Shown here: in pieces, positions 55,160 to 64,000 of the stretch
Position numbering within the stretch: the first letter of the stretch is position 1
Layout: each line of letters starts with the position of its first letter
Assembly: GCF_040215725.1 (NCBI RefSeq)
Contig: NZ_CP157971.1
Span: forward strand, 1 to 64,000
Direction of reading: 5' to 3'
DNA from: Rhizobium sp. ZPR4
Lineage (GTDB): Bacteria; Pseudomonadota; Alphaproteobacteria; Rhizobiales; Rhizobiaceae
Length of the DNA: 64,000 nt
Program-made: the position numbers and the translations under genes
Notes under the pieces: model-generated
What the model was told of the DNA's origin: nothing
The model's database searches: none
What the model saw: the letters and a program-made list of their open reading frames with translations, nothing else

Positions 55160-55870
55160 ATGGATCTCACGCTATTTGGATGGGGCGATGCCGGCTGGGC
55201 CGATGAATTGACCCTTGGAGCGGTCTTGACAATCGTGGTCGCGGCTTGCGCCTTCATGCTCGGCATCATTATCGGGTCCGTCTTTGCTGCTGCAAAGCTC
55301 TCCAGGTTCTGGTCGTTGAGACTCCTCGGCGACGTCTATACGACCGTGGTGCGGGGCGTCCCAGAACTCCTGATCATCTTCCTTGTATTTTTTGGCGGTG
55401 GATCGTTGCTTCGGTACGTGGCCAACGCGCTCTTTGGATTTGAAGGCTACATTGAGCCGCCGGTCTTTGCCATTGGGGTTTTGTGTATCGGTGTAAGCGC
55501 CGGCGCCTATTCAACCGAGGTGATCCGGGCCGCAGTTCTCGCAGTTCCGAAGGGACAGATCGAAGCGGCCAAATCTATTGGCATGGCTCCAGCCCTCCGT
55601 TTGCGCCGGATTCTCATTCCGCAGGCAGCGAGATATGCGCTGCCCGGCATGGGTAACGTCTGGCAATACACCTTGAAGGATACATCACTGATCTCGGTTG
55701 TCGGCCTCGTCGAGGTAATGCGTGCCGCCGCGGTTGGAGCTGGTTCGACGAAAGAACCTTTCACCTTCTATCTTGCGGCCTTCCTCGTTTTCCTTCTGCT
55801 GACCTCCGTGTCCAACCAGGGTTTTTTCCGGGCTGAGAAGTGGGCAAACCGCGGCGTGAGGAGCCAGTGA
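55160..55870 (+). CDS. amino-acid ABC permease (OccQ/HisQ-like)
   Basis: 236 residues, about five transmembrane helices. The TTVVRGVPELLIIFLVFFGGG region and the EAA motif segment EAAKSIGMAPALRLRRILIP, followed by ALPGMGNVWQYTLKDTSLIS, identify a HisM/HisQ-family permease. Its stop overlaps the second permease start by one base. Confidence 0.93.
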   Translation: MDLTLFGWGDAGWADELTLGAVLTIVVAACAFMLGIIIGSVFAAAKLSRFWSLRLLGDVYTTVVRGVPELLIIFLVFFGGGSLLRYVANALFGFEGYIEPPVFAIGVLCIGVSAGAYSTEVIRAAVLAVPKGQIEAAKSIGMAPALRLRRILIPQAARYALPGMGNVWQYTLKDTSLISVVGLVEVMRAAAVGAGSTKEPFTFYLAAFLVFLLLTSVSNQGFFRAEKWANRGVRSQ

Positions 55871-56595
55871 TGGATTTCGAACTTATGCGGGAGGCGTTCC
55901 CGAAACTTATCGCCGCCGTTCCCACGAGCCTGACATTGGCTACAATCTCGCTGTGTCTTGGTTTCGCGCTTGCTGTGCCGCTCGCCTTGATGCGCGTGTC
56001 AAAGAACCGCTCTCTTTCTGCCATTGCCTACGGCTACGTCTACGTCATCCGCTCGACGCCGCTTCTGGTCCAAATGTTCTTGATCTACTACGGATCGGGG
56101 CAATTCAGGGGCTTCTTTGAAGCGGTCGGCTTGTGGACTTTCTTCCGGGATGCCTGGTTCTGCGCGATCCTTGCTCTAACGCTCAGCACCGCCGCCTATA
56201 GCACCGAAATCGTGCGGGGCGCGATCCAGGCTGTACCTTTGGGTCAGATCGAAGCGGCTCGCGCGGTTGGCATGTCGGGTTTCCTGCAATTCCGTCGCAT
56301 CGTCTTCCCGATCGCGATGCGTCTTGCTCTGCCTGCTTACGGCAACGAGATCATGCTCATGGTCAAGTCGACCTCGCTTGCGTCGACGATCACCATCCTC
56401 GAGGTGACCGGTGTCGCCAAGCAAATCATCTCCAATACCTATCGGCCGGTCGAAGTCTTCGTGATCGCCGGCGCAATCTATCTGTCGATCAACTTCATCG
56501 TCACTCGATCGGTCATGGTGATCGAACTGTGGCTCAACCCCCAAAGGCGTGCGGAGCGGGGTGTAAGTGGCGCCTCTGCCGCGCCCGGTCACTGA
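55870..56595 (+). CDS. amino-acid ABC permease (OccM/HisM-like)
   Basis: 241 residues. FPKLIAAVPTSLTLATISLC, VIRSTPLLVQMFLIYYGSGQ and the EAA motif EAARAVGMSGFLQFRRIVFP, then ALPAYGNEIMLMVKSTSLAS, mark the second permease of the heterodimer. I chose the ATG at 55870, overlapping the previous stop. Confidence 0.93.
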   Translation: MDFELMREAFPKLIAAVPTSLTLATISLCLGFALAVPLALMRVSKNRSLSAIAYGYVYVIRSTPLLVQMFLIYYGSGQFRGFFEAVGLWTFFRDAWFCAILALTLSTAAYSTEIVRGAIQAVPLGQIEAARAVGMSGFLQFRRIVFPIAMRLALPAYGNEIMLMVKSTSLASTITILEVTGVAKQIISNTYRPVEVFVIAGAIYLSINFIVTRSVMVIELWLNPQRRAERGVSGASAAPGH

Positions 56596-56662
56596 GCGCC
56601 GGCAACTTTTGTCATCGGCTTTGAATGCGATGTCGCGATCCGAATAAATCAGGAATGAACCA

Positions 56663-57823
56663 ATGAACGAGATTATCTCCGCCGCATCGATGGCGCCAAT
56701 CGTGAGTGCCGAAGTTTTCGAAATCGAGGCCAAGCTTTGCACACCATACAAGCTGACCGAGGGCGTCCTTTTTGCGACCCAGGCGGTCCTCGTGAAGCTG
56801 ACGGACGTTGATGGCATCGTGGGGTGGGGCGAAGCTAACCCCGCCGAAACGGTGGATGGTGAGACGCCAGCTGGCGTGATTCGGGCTCTGAATGAAACTC
56901 TGTTACCCGCTGTTCTGGGCGCCAAACAGCCTTATCCGGGCACGATCGATGCGTTGGTCGATCGTCTGCTTCCCGGCCATCTTTGCGCAAAGGGCGCCGT
57001 CACGATGGCGTTGCTGGATATTTTGGGCAAACGCTTGAACGTGTCGGTGGCAATCCTGCTTGGGGGACCGATCCGCGCGTCGCTTCCGGTGCTGTGGCCC
57101 TTGAGCAATGGCAGCGCCGAAGACGACATCCCCATCATCGAAGAGCGTTCCGCTCATGGCTTTTCCAGCTTCATGCTGAAGATGGGCACGTCGCCCATCG
57201 CCAGCGAAATCAAGCGTGTCGCAGCTCTGGAGGCGCGATATGGCGATCGCATCAAGCTCATCGCAGACGCCAATCAGGGATGGAGCTTCAATGAGGCGCG
57301 GGAGTTCATAGCCGGCATTGCCGGTTCAAGAATTGCCTTTGTCGAGGAGCCCCTGTCAACCGACGTTATCAAGGGCATGGCCGCTCTTTCAAACGAAAGC
57401 CGCCTTCCACTCTCTGCAGATGAAGCGATCATCGAACTGAGCGATGCGGCCGAACTCGCAGCCGCCGGAGCTACGAAGGTCTTCAGCATCAAGAGCAGCA
57501 AGAACGGCGGGCCTTTGCGCGCGCAGCGCATCGCCTCAACGGCCGAGGCATTCGGCATCGATTGCTATATGAACTCGATGATCGAGTTCGGCATCACGCA
57601 GGCGGCATCACTTCAGCATGCTGTCACGGTCAGAAACCTCGTCGACGTCGGCCACGCGTACATGTCGACAATGCGCTTGGTCGAAGATCCCACTGATTTT
57701 TCGTCCTTCGTGCGCAATGGGGTGGTCCATTTGCCCCAACGTCCGGGTCTAGGAACCGTCATTGACGAGGCCCACGTGCGGCGTCTGACAATCTCGAACT
57801 TTAACATGGGAGCGCAAAGATGA
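56663..57823 (+). CDS. enolase-superfamily enzyme (mandelate racemase/muconate lactonizing type)
   Basis: 386 residues. A capping domain (GVLFATQAVLVKLTDVDGIV) precedes the barrel. Metal ligands are in LIADANQGW (Asp), AFVEEPL (Glu) and LSADEAI (Asp). A catalytic Lys is in FMLKMGT (Lys173) and another in VFSIKSSKNGG. The first Lys of the usual KxK pair is Met here. Members racemise, epimerise or dehydrate carboxylates, including proline derivatives. Adjacency to an imino-acid-type dehydrogenase suggests an epimerase or dehydratase of the imported amino acid. Substrate not assignable from sequence. Confidence 0.85.
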   Translation: MNEIISAASMAPIVSAEVFEIEAKLCTPYKLTEGVLFATQAVLVKLTDVDGIVGWGEANPAETVDGETPAGVIRALNETLLPAVLGAKQPYPGTIDALVDRLLPGHLCAKGAVTMALLDILGKRLNVSVAILLGGPIRASLPVLWPLSNGSAEDDIPIIEERSAHGFSSFMLKMGTSPIASEIKRVAALEARYGDRIKLIADANQGWSFNEAREFIAGIAGSRIAFVEEPLSTDVIKGMAALSNESRLPLSADEAIIELSDAAELAAAGATKVFSIKSSKNGGPLRAQRIASTAEAFGIDCYMNSMIEFGITQAASLQHAVTVRNLVDVGHAYMSTMRLVEDPTDFSSFVRNGVVHLPQRPGLGTVIDEAHVRRLTISNFNMGAQR

Positions 57824-57859
57824 GCGCTGTTCCCGCCAACGTACGCGAGATGTCCGCCC

Positions 57860-58975
57860 ATGCAAGACGCTGACCTGACCATTATTGGGGGCGGCCTCGT
57901 CGGAGCGTCCATTGCCTGGGGGCTTGCCCGCTCAGGCGTGAGGCCACTCGTTCTCGATGGTTCGGATCTGGACCTCAGGGCATCGCGGGCGAACTTTGCG
58001 CTGGTCTGGGTCCAGGGGAAGGGATTGCATGCTCCCCACTATGCGCTGTGGTCGGCCAGATCGGCGAGAGAGTGGCCGATTTTGGCCCAAGCGCTGTCGG
58101 AAGACAGCGGCATCGATGTTGGACTCGTTCAAGATGGCGGCTTCACCTTCGCACTTTCGGACGAAGAGCTCGCCTCCATGCACGCCGATATGGAGACTAT
58201 TGCCAGGGAAACCATCGGCCAAGCTGCGACCTTTGAACTGTTGAACGGTAAAGAAACCCGAGCGCGCGTCCCGCACCTTGGCCCGGATGTCGTCGGATCG
58301 ATCTATTCTGCGGCCGATGGGCACGTTAATGCATTGCGCCTGTTTCATGCGCTCCATGTCGCAATGGACCGGAAAGGGGCTATCTACCGCCCCAATCACA
58401 ATGTTGATGCCATCGAACCGGTTGCCGACGGCTTCGTTCTGCGGGGCGAGGGCTTTTCCATTTTCTCGCGCAAGATTGTTCTGGCGGCCGGCCTCGACAA
58501 CGAAAGGCTGGCGCCTATGGTGGGCCTTGCCTGTCCGCTCAAGCGCAGCAAGGGACAGATTCTCGTGACCGAGAAGTGCAGGCCTTTTCTGCCTTGTTTG
58601 TCGCCGACAATCCGCCAAGCCGACGAAGGCGGTATCATGATCGGCGACAGCGAAGAGACAGATACGGCCAGCATTACCACATCTTCGGATATCAGCGCCG
58701 TCCTTGCGAGCCGCGCTCTGCGCATTTTCCCGGCGCTTGCGGACTTGAACGTGGTGCGCAGTTGGTCCGGTTTCAGGGTCAAGACTGTGGACGGAGTCCC
58801 GATCTACGATCAGTCGGAAGACTACCCGGGTGCTTTCCTTGTGGCTTGCCATTCGGGCGTGACGCTGGCGGCGAACCATTCGCTTATCGTCGCGCCGCAG
58901 ATCGCTGCCTCCAAGCTTGCGGACGATCATTCACCATTCTCGGCAAGGAGGTTCCATGCTCAAGCGGTTGCGTGA
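57860..58975 (+). CDS. FAD-dependent amino-acid dehydrogenase subunit (DadA/OoxB-like)
   Basis: 371 residues with an N-terminal dinucleotide fold LTIIGGGLVGASIAWGLARS and the DAO family core (FALVWVQGKGLHAPHYALWS, KIVLAAGLDNERLAPMVG, KRSKGQILVTEKCR). The end, VVRSWSGFRVKTVDGVPIY, is typical. It resembles the beta subunit of octopine oxidase and of heteromeric hydroxyproline/proline dehydrogenases. The 3' end overlaps the small iron-sulfur subunit gene by 20 bases, so the three subunits are coupled. Confidence 0.88.
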   Translation: MQDADLTIIGGGLVGASIAWGLARSGVRPLVLDGSDLDLRASRANFALVWVQGKGLHAPHYALWSARSAREWPILAQALSEDSGIDVGLVQDGGFTFALSDEELASMHADMETIARETIGQAATFELLNGKETRARVPHLGPDVVGSIYSAADGHVNALRLFHALHVAMDRKGAIYRPNHNVDAIEPVADGFVLRGEGFSIFSRKIVLAAGLDNERLAPMVGLACPLKRSKGQILVTEKCRPFLPCLSPTIRQADEGGIMIGDSEETDTASITTSSDISAVLASRALRIFPALADLNVVRSWSGFRVKTVDGVPIYDQSEDYPGAFLVACHSGVTLAANHSLIVAPQIAASKLADDHSPFSARRFHAQAVA

Positions 58976-59279
58976 GATCCAAGAGCCCGTGTCGTTCATC
59001 TTCGATGGCACCGAAATGCAGGCGCAGCGTGGAGACATGCTAGCCACCGCGTTGCTTGCGGCAGGCGTTGCTCATGTCCGTCGATCTGTCGTCAGTGGTG
59101 CGCCCCGTGCTCCTTTTTGCCTGATGGGCGTCTGCTTCGAATGCCTCGTCACAGTTGATGGCGTTCAGAACCGCCAGGCTTGTCTCGTTGAAGTCGAGGA
59201 TGGAATGACGGTGCTTAGCCAACAGGCCACCTCGAGCTTGCCTGCACCTGCGAGCGTCGAGGAAGGGCGTGCGCCATGA
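58956..59279 (+). CDS. [2Fe-2S] subunit of the heteromeric dehydrogenase (gamma/OoxC-like)
   Basis: 107 residues from the ATG at 58956 with AAGGAGG five bases upstream. The cluster ligands are in PFCLMGVCFECLVTVDG and NRQACLVEV. The N-terminal VSFIFDGTEMQAQRGDMLAT is as in HcnA or SoxA N-terminal domains. It transfers electrons between the FAD subunits. It overlaps the alpha-subunit gene by four bases. Confidence 0.88.
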   Translation: MLKRLREIQEPVSFIFDGTEMQAQRGDMLATALLAAGVAHVRRSVVSGAPRAPFCLMGVCFECLVTVDGVQNRQACLVEVEDGMTVLSQQATSSLPAPASVEEGRAP

Positions 59280-60775
59280 CAATGCGGATCGTGTCCAGGG
59301 CTGAAGTGCTGCTTCCGGTTTATGACATCGTGATCGTCGGGGCCGGGCCGGCGGGAATGGCGGCTGCGATAGAGGCGTCGAGGGCGGGAGCACGGGTCGT
59401 CGTGCTCGACGAGAACCCTCGTTGCGGCGGCCAGATTTATCGCGAGATCACCCGCAACCGGCCGGGCGAGCGCCGCTATCTCGGCGCCGACTACTGGAAG
59501 GGAAAACCGCTCGCGGAGTCTTTTGCGGCGAGCAATACGGATTACACGGCGAAAGCCACCGTCTGGAGCATAGAGTGTGCCGACGATGCGGATGAACATG
59601 CGCATCATCGTGTGGGACTGACCGTGGCCGGCGTGGCGCGAATGATCGAGGCAACCGCCATCATCCTTGCGACCGGCGCTCAGGAAAGGCCGATGCCCGT
59701 ACCCGGATGGACACTGCCGGGTGTGATGACGGCGGGTGCGGCCCAGATCGCGCTCAAGTCCTCCGGCGTCGTGCCGAATTCCCCGGTGGTACTCGCAGGC
59801 TGCGGACCGCTTCTATACCTGCTAGCAAGCCAGCTCGTCGATGCGGGCGCGCGCAACATGACGGTTCTCGACACATCGCAATCGCTCCTTAGATGGGAGG
59901 CGCTGCGCCAGCTGCCAGGCTTCCTGCTTTCGCCTTACCTTGTGAAGGGGCTCGGTCTGCTCCTCAAAACCAAGCGCAACGTGCGAGTTGTGACCGGAGT
60001 CCAGTCGCTCGCCATTTTGGGGCAGGACCACGTCGAGGGCGTTCGTTTCGAAACGCGCCGGGGAACCGAAAGCCTGCAGGCCGAGACGGTTCTGCTCCAC
60101 CAGGGTGTGATCCCGGGCATCAATCTCGCAAGTGCCGCGGGTTGCCCTTTGACCTGGAATGAGCGCCAGCGTGCCTTTGAGCCGGTGACCGACGCCGAGG
60201 GACGCACGCCAAGGCGCGGCATCCTCATCGCCGGAGACGGCGCCGGCATCGGTGGTGCTCAGGCGGCGGAAATTGCCGGACGGATTGCCGCCCTGGCAAC
60301 CCTTTCGGATCTCGGGCTGACAAAAGTGCCGGTTGCGGTTTCATCGCTCAGAAAGCTTCAACGGCAGCGCCGGCGCTTTCTGCGAGGGAGGGACTTTCTC
60401 GACGCCCTCTACGCGCCACGGCAGGCCTTTCTTGCCCCACCAGATCCCCAGACGATCGTTTGCCGGTGCGAGGAAATCACCGCAGGCAAGCTTCGCGAGG
60501 CGGTTGCGCTTGGACCTCCTGGGCCGAACCAGTTGAAGACGTTCGTTCGCTGCGGGATGGGGCCTTGCCAGGGCCGCCTCTGTGCCGCCACCGTGACCGA
60601 AATCATGGCAGCCGAGAAAGGAATGAACCCGAGCGAGATAGGGACCTACCGCCTGCGCTCACCGGTAAAGCCGGTGCGCCTTGCTGAACTTGCCGGTCTT
60701 CCACATGCGCCGCGCGCGCTGAAAGCCGTCACCGGAAGAGATCCGGTCGATCACCAAATGAATGAAGAAGGATAA
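59276..60775 (+). CDS. NAD(P)/FAD-dependent alpha subunit with C-terminal BFD-like iron-sulfur domain (OoxA/HcnB-like)
   Basis: 499 residues. The FAD fold YDIVIVGAGPAGMAAAIEAS is followed by VLDENPRCGGQIYREIT, a second nucleotide-binding region GCGPLLYLLASQLVDAG and RGILIAGDGAGIGGAQAAEI. The last 100 residues hold a [2Fe-2S] BFD-like domain with TIVCRCEEITAGKLREAV and RCGMGPCQGRLC. With the two previous genes it makes a dye-linked amino-acid dehydrogenase. Confidence 0.9.
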   Translation: MTMRIVSRAEVLLPVYDIVIVGAGPAGMAAAIEASRAGARVVVLDENPRCGGQIYREITRNRPGERRYLGADYWKGKPLAESFAASNTDYTAKATVWSIECADDADEHAHHRVGLTVAGVARMIEATAIILATGAQERPMPVPGWTLPGVMTAGAAQIALKSSGVVPNSPVVLAGCGPLLYLLASQLVDAGARNMTVLDTSQSLLRWEALRQLPGFLLSPYLVKGLGLLLKTKRNVRVVTGVQSLAILGQDHVEGVRFETRRGTESLQAETVLLHQGVIPGINLASAAGCPLTWNERQRAFEPVTDAEGRTPRRGILIAGDGAGIGGAQAAEIAGRIAALATLSDLGLTKVPVAVSSLRKLQRQRRRFLRGRDFLDALYAPRQAFLAPPDPQTIVCRCEEITAGKLREAVALGPPGPNQLKTFVRCGMGPCQGRLCAATVTEIMAAEKGMNPSEIGTYRLRSPVKPVRLAELAGLPHAPRALKAVTGRDPVDHQMNEEG

Positions 60776-60780
60776 TTGTC

Positions 60781-61125
60781 ATGACCGAACGGCTGCTTCG
60801 CACACCCACCCTGCATCGCATCGTCAAGCACGATGGCATCGCTTACATCGGCGGCATTGTTGCCGACGACGAGAGCCTCGACATGGCTGGCCAGACCCGA
60901 GAGGTTCTGAAAAAGCTGGACGCTTATCTGGAAGAGGCGGGGTCTGACCGATCGAAGCTACTTTCCGCGACGATCTTCATTACGGACATGAATGTCAAAC
61001 CCGCGATGGACGCGGTCTGGAAAGAATGGCTGGCGCCCGAAGACCTGCCGGCGCGGGCGACCATCGGCGTCGCTGACCTAGGGGAACGGACGCTGATCGA
61101 ACTCATCGCCACTGCGCACTACTGA
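60781..61125 (+). CDS. ridA: RidA-family imine/enamine deaminase
   Basis: 114 residues. Typical segments are GIAYIGGIVADDESLDMAGQ, EVLKKLDAYLEEAGSDRSKL, SATIFITDM and RATIGVADLGERTLIEL, with the conserved Arg in LPARATIG. RidA hydrolyses reactive imines. Its place directly after an amino-acid dehydrogenase fits quenching or hydrolysing the imine product. Confidence 0.92.
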   Translation: MTERLLRTPTLHRIVKHDGIAYIGGIVADDESLDMAGQTREVLKKLDAYLEEAGSDRSKLLSATIFITDMNVKPAMDAVWKEWLAPEDLPARATIGVADLGERTLIELIATAHY

Positions 61126-61200
61126 GTGCCAACTGCAGACGATAGGAACGCCTCAGGAGGTTGAGGTGAACCGACCGGAATCAATTTTAGGGGGGATGCA

Positions 61201-63450
61201 ATGAAGTGGCTAGGAATACGAAATGGTAGACTTGCCTGGCCCATCAGCCGGAAGATACCCGCTGTCATGCTCTTTGTGGGCGTCCTGTCTTGCGGCGCGG
61301 TGGCGGCCTTTGCCGGCTTTACGTCTTTTGCGACAACCGAAGACCTCATCGGCAAACATCTCGAATATGTGGCAACGACAAAACGCGAGACTATCCTCGC
61401 CAAGCTCAACGCCACCCTTCTTGAGACGGAAGCCCTCGCGAACACGCCTGGTCTGGTGCAATTGTTCGACAAGCTGAACGTCGGCTTCAAGAACACGCCG
61501 GAAGATCAGCGCAAGCACTTATCCGCGCTTAAGGTGGAGGGAGGTGATCTTGCCAAAGGCACCACTGACGAAGCGAAATTTTTCGTCGACAATTATCTCA
61601 AGGCGGACCCTTGGCTCAAATCGCTCGTGGCAGAGCATGGCTATGCGGGTATCTTGCTCGTCAACGCCACAGGCGAGCTCGTCTACAGTAGCGGGGGGGA
61701 TCCGCTCGGCGTTATCGATCCGAGCGGTGCGCTCGGTGCTGCAATCGCACAATCCGCGGATCTCAAAGATGCGGTGATGACGGACTTCAGTGCCGCGACC
61801 CCGGGCCAACCCGGCGTTGCCTACTTTGCGGTCGGCGTCGCCGACGCATTCAAACCGACGGCGCGTGGCGGCACATTGCTTATCGCTATCAGCACCGAAT
61901 TGCTCGATGCAATTTCGCACCAGGATTCGGGATTTGGTCCAAACGGTGAAGCAATCGTCGTCGGAAGTGACGGCAAGATGCGATCGACATCCCGTTTTGC
62001 AGATAACAAACTCGCTGCGACGACAATTGACCAAGAGGCGTTCGCGCAAGGCACGTCGCTCCGCGTCTATCGCGGACATGAGGTTCTGGCTGCGCCCGAG
62101 CCTCTCGCCTGGGGCGGCCACCATTGGACGGTCGTCGCGCTTGAGCCGGCAGCGGAGATATTCGCACCCGCCATGGCGATGATCTGGAAGATCGTCGCAC
62201 TCACTGCGGCGACGGCCCTCGTCACGTTATTGGTTGCCGTTGTGGCGTCGCGATCGATCTCCCGGCCCATTACACGGCTGGTGTCGTCGATGAAGCTGCT
62301 TGCCTCCGGCGATTCGAGCGGCGACGTGGAAGGCGTCGGCCGGCATGACGAGATCGGCGACATGTCTCGGGCGGTGCTCGTCTTTCGGGAGAATGCAATT
62401 GCGAGGGTGGCTGCGGAGACGGACGCCAAAAGAAGCGGAGAAACGGCGGAACGGGAACGCCGGGCAGTGGAGACGGAGCGCGTCGAACGCCTCAGCGTTC
62501 AGGCGGGCGTTGTCGCCCAAATCGGCAGCAGCCTGTCCGCGCTCGCTGACGGCATTCTTTGCCGACCAATTGATGCCGCGTTTCCGGAAGACTACCGTCA
62601 ACTAAAGGACGACTTCAACATTGCCCTGGCGCAGCTGAGAAGCACGATCTGCACGGTGATCGGGCAAGTGAACTCGATTACAGCAATTGTCGGCGAGATG
62701 AGCAATTCGACGGATGTGCTGGCGAAGCGCACCGAGCATCAGGCTGTCGTGCTTGATGGCGCGGTTCAGACGATGAACGCCATTTCGAGCGGTGTGAGTC
62801 TCACAGCAAACGCTGCAAGCGCGGCCGACGCTTTGGTGTCCGAGGCCCATTCCGTGGCCGCATCTTCGGACGAGATTGTTTCGCAAGCCGTCGCCGGCAT
62901 GGCCAAGATTGAAGATTCGTCCTTTCAGATCGCCACCATCGTCAATGTCATCAACGACATCGCGCACCAGACAAACCTTTTGGCCTTGAATGCGGGCGTC
63001 GAGGCTGCCCGGGCCGGGGAGGCTGGTAAGGGGTTTGCCGTCGTTGCCTCCGAAGTGCGAGCGCTTGCCCAGCGTTCGGCAGACGCTGCGAAAGAGATCA
63101 AGGAACTGATTGACGTGTCATCGCAGCGCGTCGCGCGAGGCATGGAGCTCGTCGGTTCTACCAGCGAACTCTTGAAGCAGATCGCCGGGCATATCGATCG
63201 GATCAGGGACGTCGTTTCCAATATCGCGTCCACGGCCGCCAACCAGGCGCGGCACCTCGGGGAATTCAAGTCGACGATCCGGGAGATCGATCTATCGACC
63301 CAACAGACGGCGGCCATGGCCGAAGAGTCCAAGGCTGCCTGCATGTCGTTGGAGGATGAAGCTGCCCATTTGCTGCATCTCATCAGCAAGTTTGAACTGG
63401 GCGAACACGCACCGGCTACCAAGGAGCACTCTCGTGTCCTGGTCGCATAG
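61201..63450 (+). CDS. methyl-accepting chemotaxis protein
   Basis: 749 residues. A first transmembrane helix (about 15-40), a large periplasmic sensor of double-Cache type (about 40-320), and a second helix (about 325-350) are followed by a HAMP domain ([20 protein letters not shown]). The signalling domain has the conserved tip [20 protein letters not shown] (near 585-605). No C-terminal CheR-binding pentapeptide is present. It follows the catabolic genes and probably senses the same compound. Confidence 0.93.
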   Translation: MKWLGIRNGRLAWPISRKIPAVMLFVGVLSCGAVAAFAGFTSFATTEDLIGKHLEYVATTKRETILAKLNATLLETEALANTPGLVQLFDKLNVGFKNTPEDQRKHLSALKVEGGDLAKGTTDEAKFFVDNYLKADPWLKSLVAEHGYAGILLVNATGELVYSSGGDPLGVIDPSGALGAAIAQSADLKDAVMTDFSAATPGQPGVAYFAVGVADAFKPTARGGTLLIAISTELLDAISHQDSGFGPNGEAIVVGSDGKMRSTSRFADNKLAATTIDQEAFAQGTSLRVYRGHEVLAAPEPLAWGGHHWTVVALEPAAEIFAPAMAMIWKIVALTAATALVTLLVAVVASRSISRPITRLVSSMKLLASGDSSGDVEGVGRHDEIGDMSRAVLVFRENAIARVAAETDAKRSGETAERERRAVETERVERLSVQAGVVAQIGSSLSALADGILCRPIDAAFPEDYRQLKDDFNIALAQLRSTICTVIGQVNSITAIVGEMSNSTDVLAKRTEHQAVVLDGAVQTMNAISSGVSLTANAASAADALVSEAHSVAASSDEIVSQAVAGMAKIEDSSFQIATIVNVINDIAHQTNLLALNAGVEAARAGEAGKGFAVVASEVRALAQRSADAAKEIKELIDVSSQRVARGMELVGSTSELLKQIAGHIDRIRDVVSNIASTAANQARHLGEFKSTIREIDLSTQQTAAMAEESKAACMSLEDEAAHLLHLISKFELGEHAPATKEHSRVLVA

Positions 63451-63547
63451 CTCCCCCCCGAGATTCTTAGCGCGGCAGTCGACCAAAGGCTGCCGCTAGT
63501 CTCATACGCCGACATTATGTCGGCCGCGAATAAGGAACTATTGAAAT

Positions 63548-64000
63548 ATGCAAGAAAAACTGAATGTCGTCCCCTTCGTGAGCGTCGACCATATGATGAA
63601 GCTGGTGCTCGCCACCGGCGTGGAACGCTTTCTCATCGAGCTTGCCGCCTACATCGAAGAAGACTTCCGGCGCTGGGAGTGCTTCGACAAAACGCCGCGC
63701 GTCGCCTCGCACAGCTCGGACGGGGTCATCGAGTTGATGCCGACCAGCGACGGCGAGACCTACGGTTTCAAATACGTCAACGGCCATCCGAAGAACACGC
63801 GCTCCGGCCGCCAGACGGTGACGGCCTTCGGTGTGCTCGCAGATGTTGGCAATGGTTATCCGATGCTGCTGACCGAAATGACGATCCTCACGGCGCTACG
63901 GACCGCGGCGATGTCGGCGGTCGCCGCAAAGTACCTTGCGCCGAAGGGCGCGCGCACCGTGGCGATGATTGGTAACGGCGCCCAGTCGGAATTCCAGGCG
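63548..64000 (+). CDS. ocd: ornithine cyclodeaminase family protein, 3' end beyond the window
   Basis: The first 151 residues are visible. NVVPFVSVDHMMKLVLATGV, RVASHSSDGVIELMPTSDGE, YGFKYVNGHPKNT and LTEMTILTALRTAAMSAVAA, then the start of the NAD fold (TVAMIGNGAQSEFQA), match ornithine cyclodeaminase, which forms proline from ornithine. It belongs with the opine/amino-acid catabolic module. Confidence 0.9.
   Translation, partial: MQEKLNVVPFVSVDHMMKLVLATGVERFLIELAAYIEEDFRRWECFDKTPRVASHSSDGVIELMPTSDGETYGFKYVNGHPKNTRSGRQTVTAFGVLADVGNGYPMLLTEMTILTALRTAAMSAVAAKYLAPKGARTVAMIGNGAQSEFQA

Overview
The window looks like accessory DNA, plausibly plasmid-borne, from a high-GC alphaproteobacterium of the Rhizobiaceae (Sinorhizobium/Ensifer or Rhizobium type). 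Pointers are DUF982, two Ku genes beside stand-alone and LigD-type ligases, an imuA-imuB-dnaE2 mutasome behind a GAAC-N7-GAAC LexA box, a small RNA with CUCCUCCC loops, and opine-like uptake and catabolic modules. No CRISPR array, rRNA or tRNA was recognised.

Positions 1-16,070 form a defence island. A sacsin/HSP90-like ATPase with a DUF3883 end is tightly coupled to a NERD plus P-loop protein that runs off the left edge. A divergent unknown zinc-binding protein follows. Next is a three-gene operon: an Mrr-TIR-APAZ fusion, a short prokaryotic Argonaute (MID-PIWI) and a DUF2971 protein. Then come an unknown gene, a PIN-domain toxin with a tiny partner, and a SIR2-HerA pair. Two separate systems here carry NAD-consuming effector folds (TIR and SIR2).

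Positions 16,350-32,700 are a DNA repair and stress block. It holds three small unknown genes, exonuclease III and a 58-residue protein on the minus strand. On the plus strand are Ku-Ku-ligase, Hsp20 and DUF982. A ligD gene with a one-base frameshift lies on the minus strand. Then come a four-hairpin anti-Shine-Dalgarno small RNA, a LexA box, imuA-imuB-dnaE2 and two SRAP paralogues. The first SRAP lacks the catalytic residues and the second keeps them.

Positions 33,250-41,630 hold what I judge the most exciting item: an apparently complete lasso-peptide cluster. Its 47-residue precursor gene was read directly from the sequence. It is followed by a fused RRE/leader peptidase, an Asn-synthetase-like cyclase, a GntR regulator, an ABC exporter and a MacA/MacB-type efflux pair.

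Positions 41,630-64,000 are metabolic, with mobile-element and pseudogene debris between modules. Module 1 is an AsnC regulator, diaminopropionate ammonia-lyase, an M20 amidohydrolase and a complete branched-chain-type ABC transporter (livKHMGF plus DUF6867). Module 2 is a GntR regulator, a polar amino-acid ABC transporter, an enolase-superfamily enzyme, a three-subunit FAD/[2Fe-2S] amino-acid dehydrogenase of the octopine-oxidase/hydroxyproline-dehydrogenase type, RidA, a chemoreceptor and a partial ornithine cyclodeaminase. It looks like a sense, import, oxidise and deaminate route for an imino acid, opine or D-amino acid. All identifications rest on reading translations and motifs; no database search was run.
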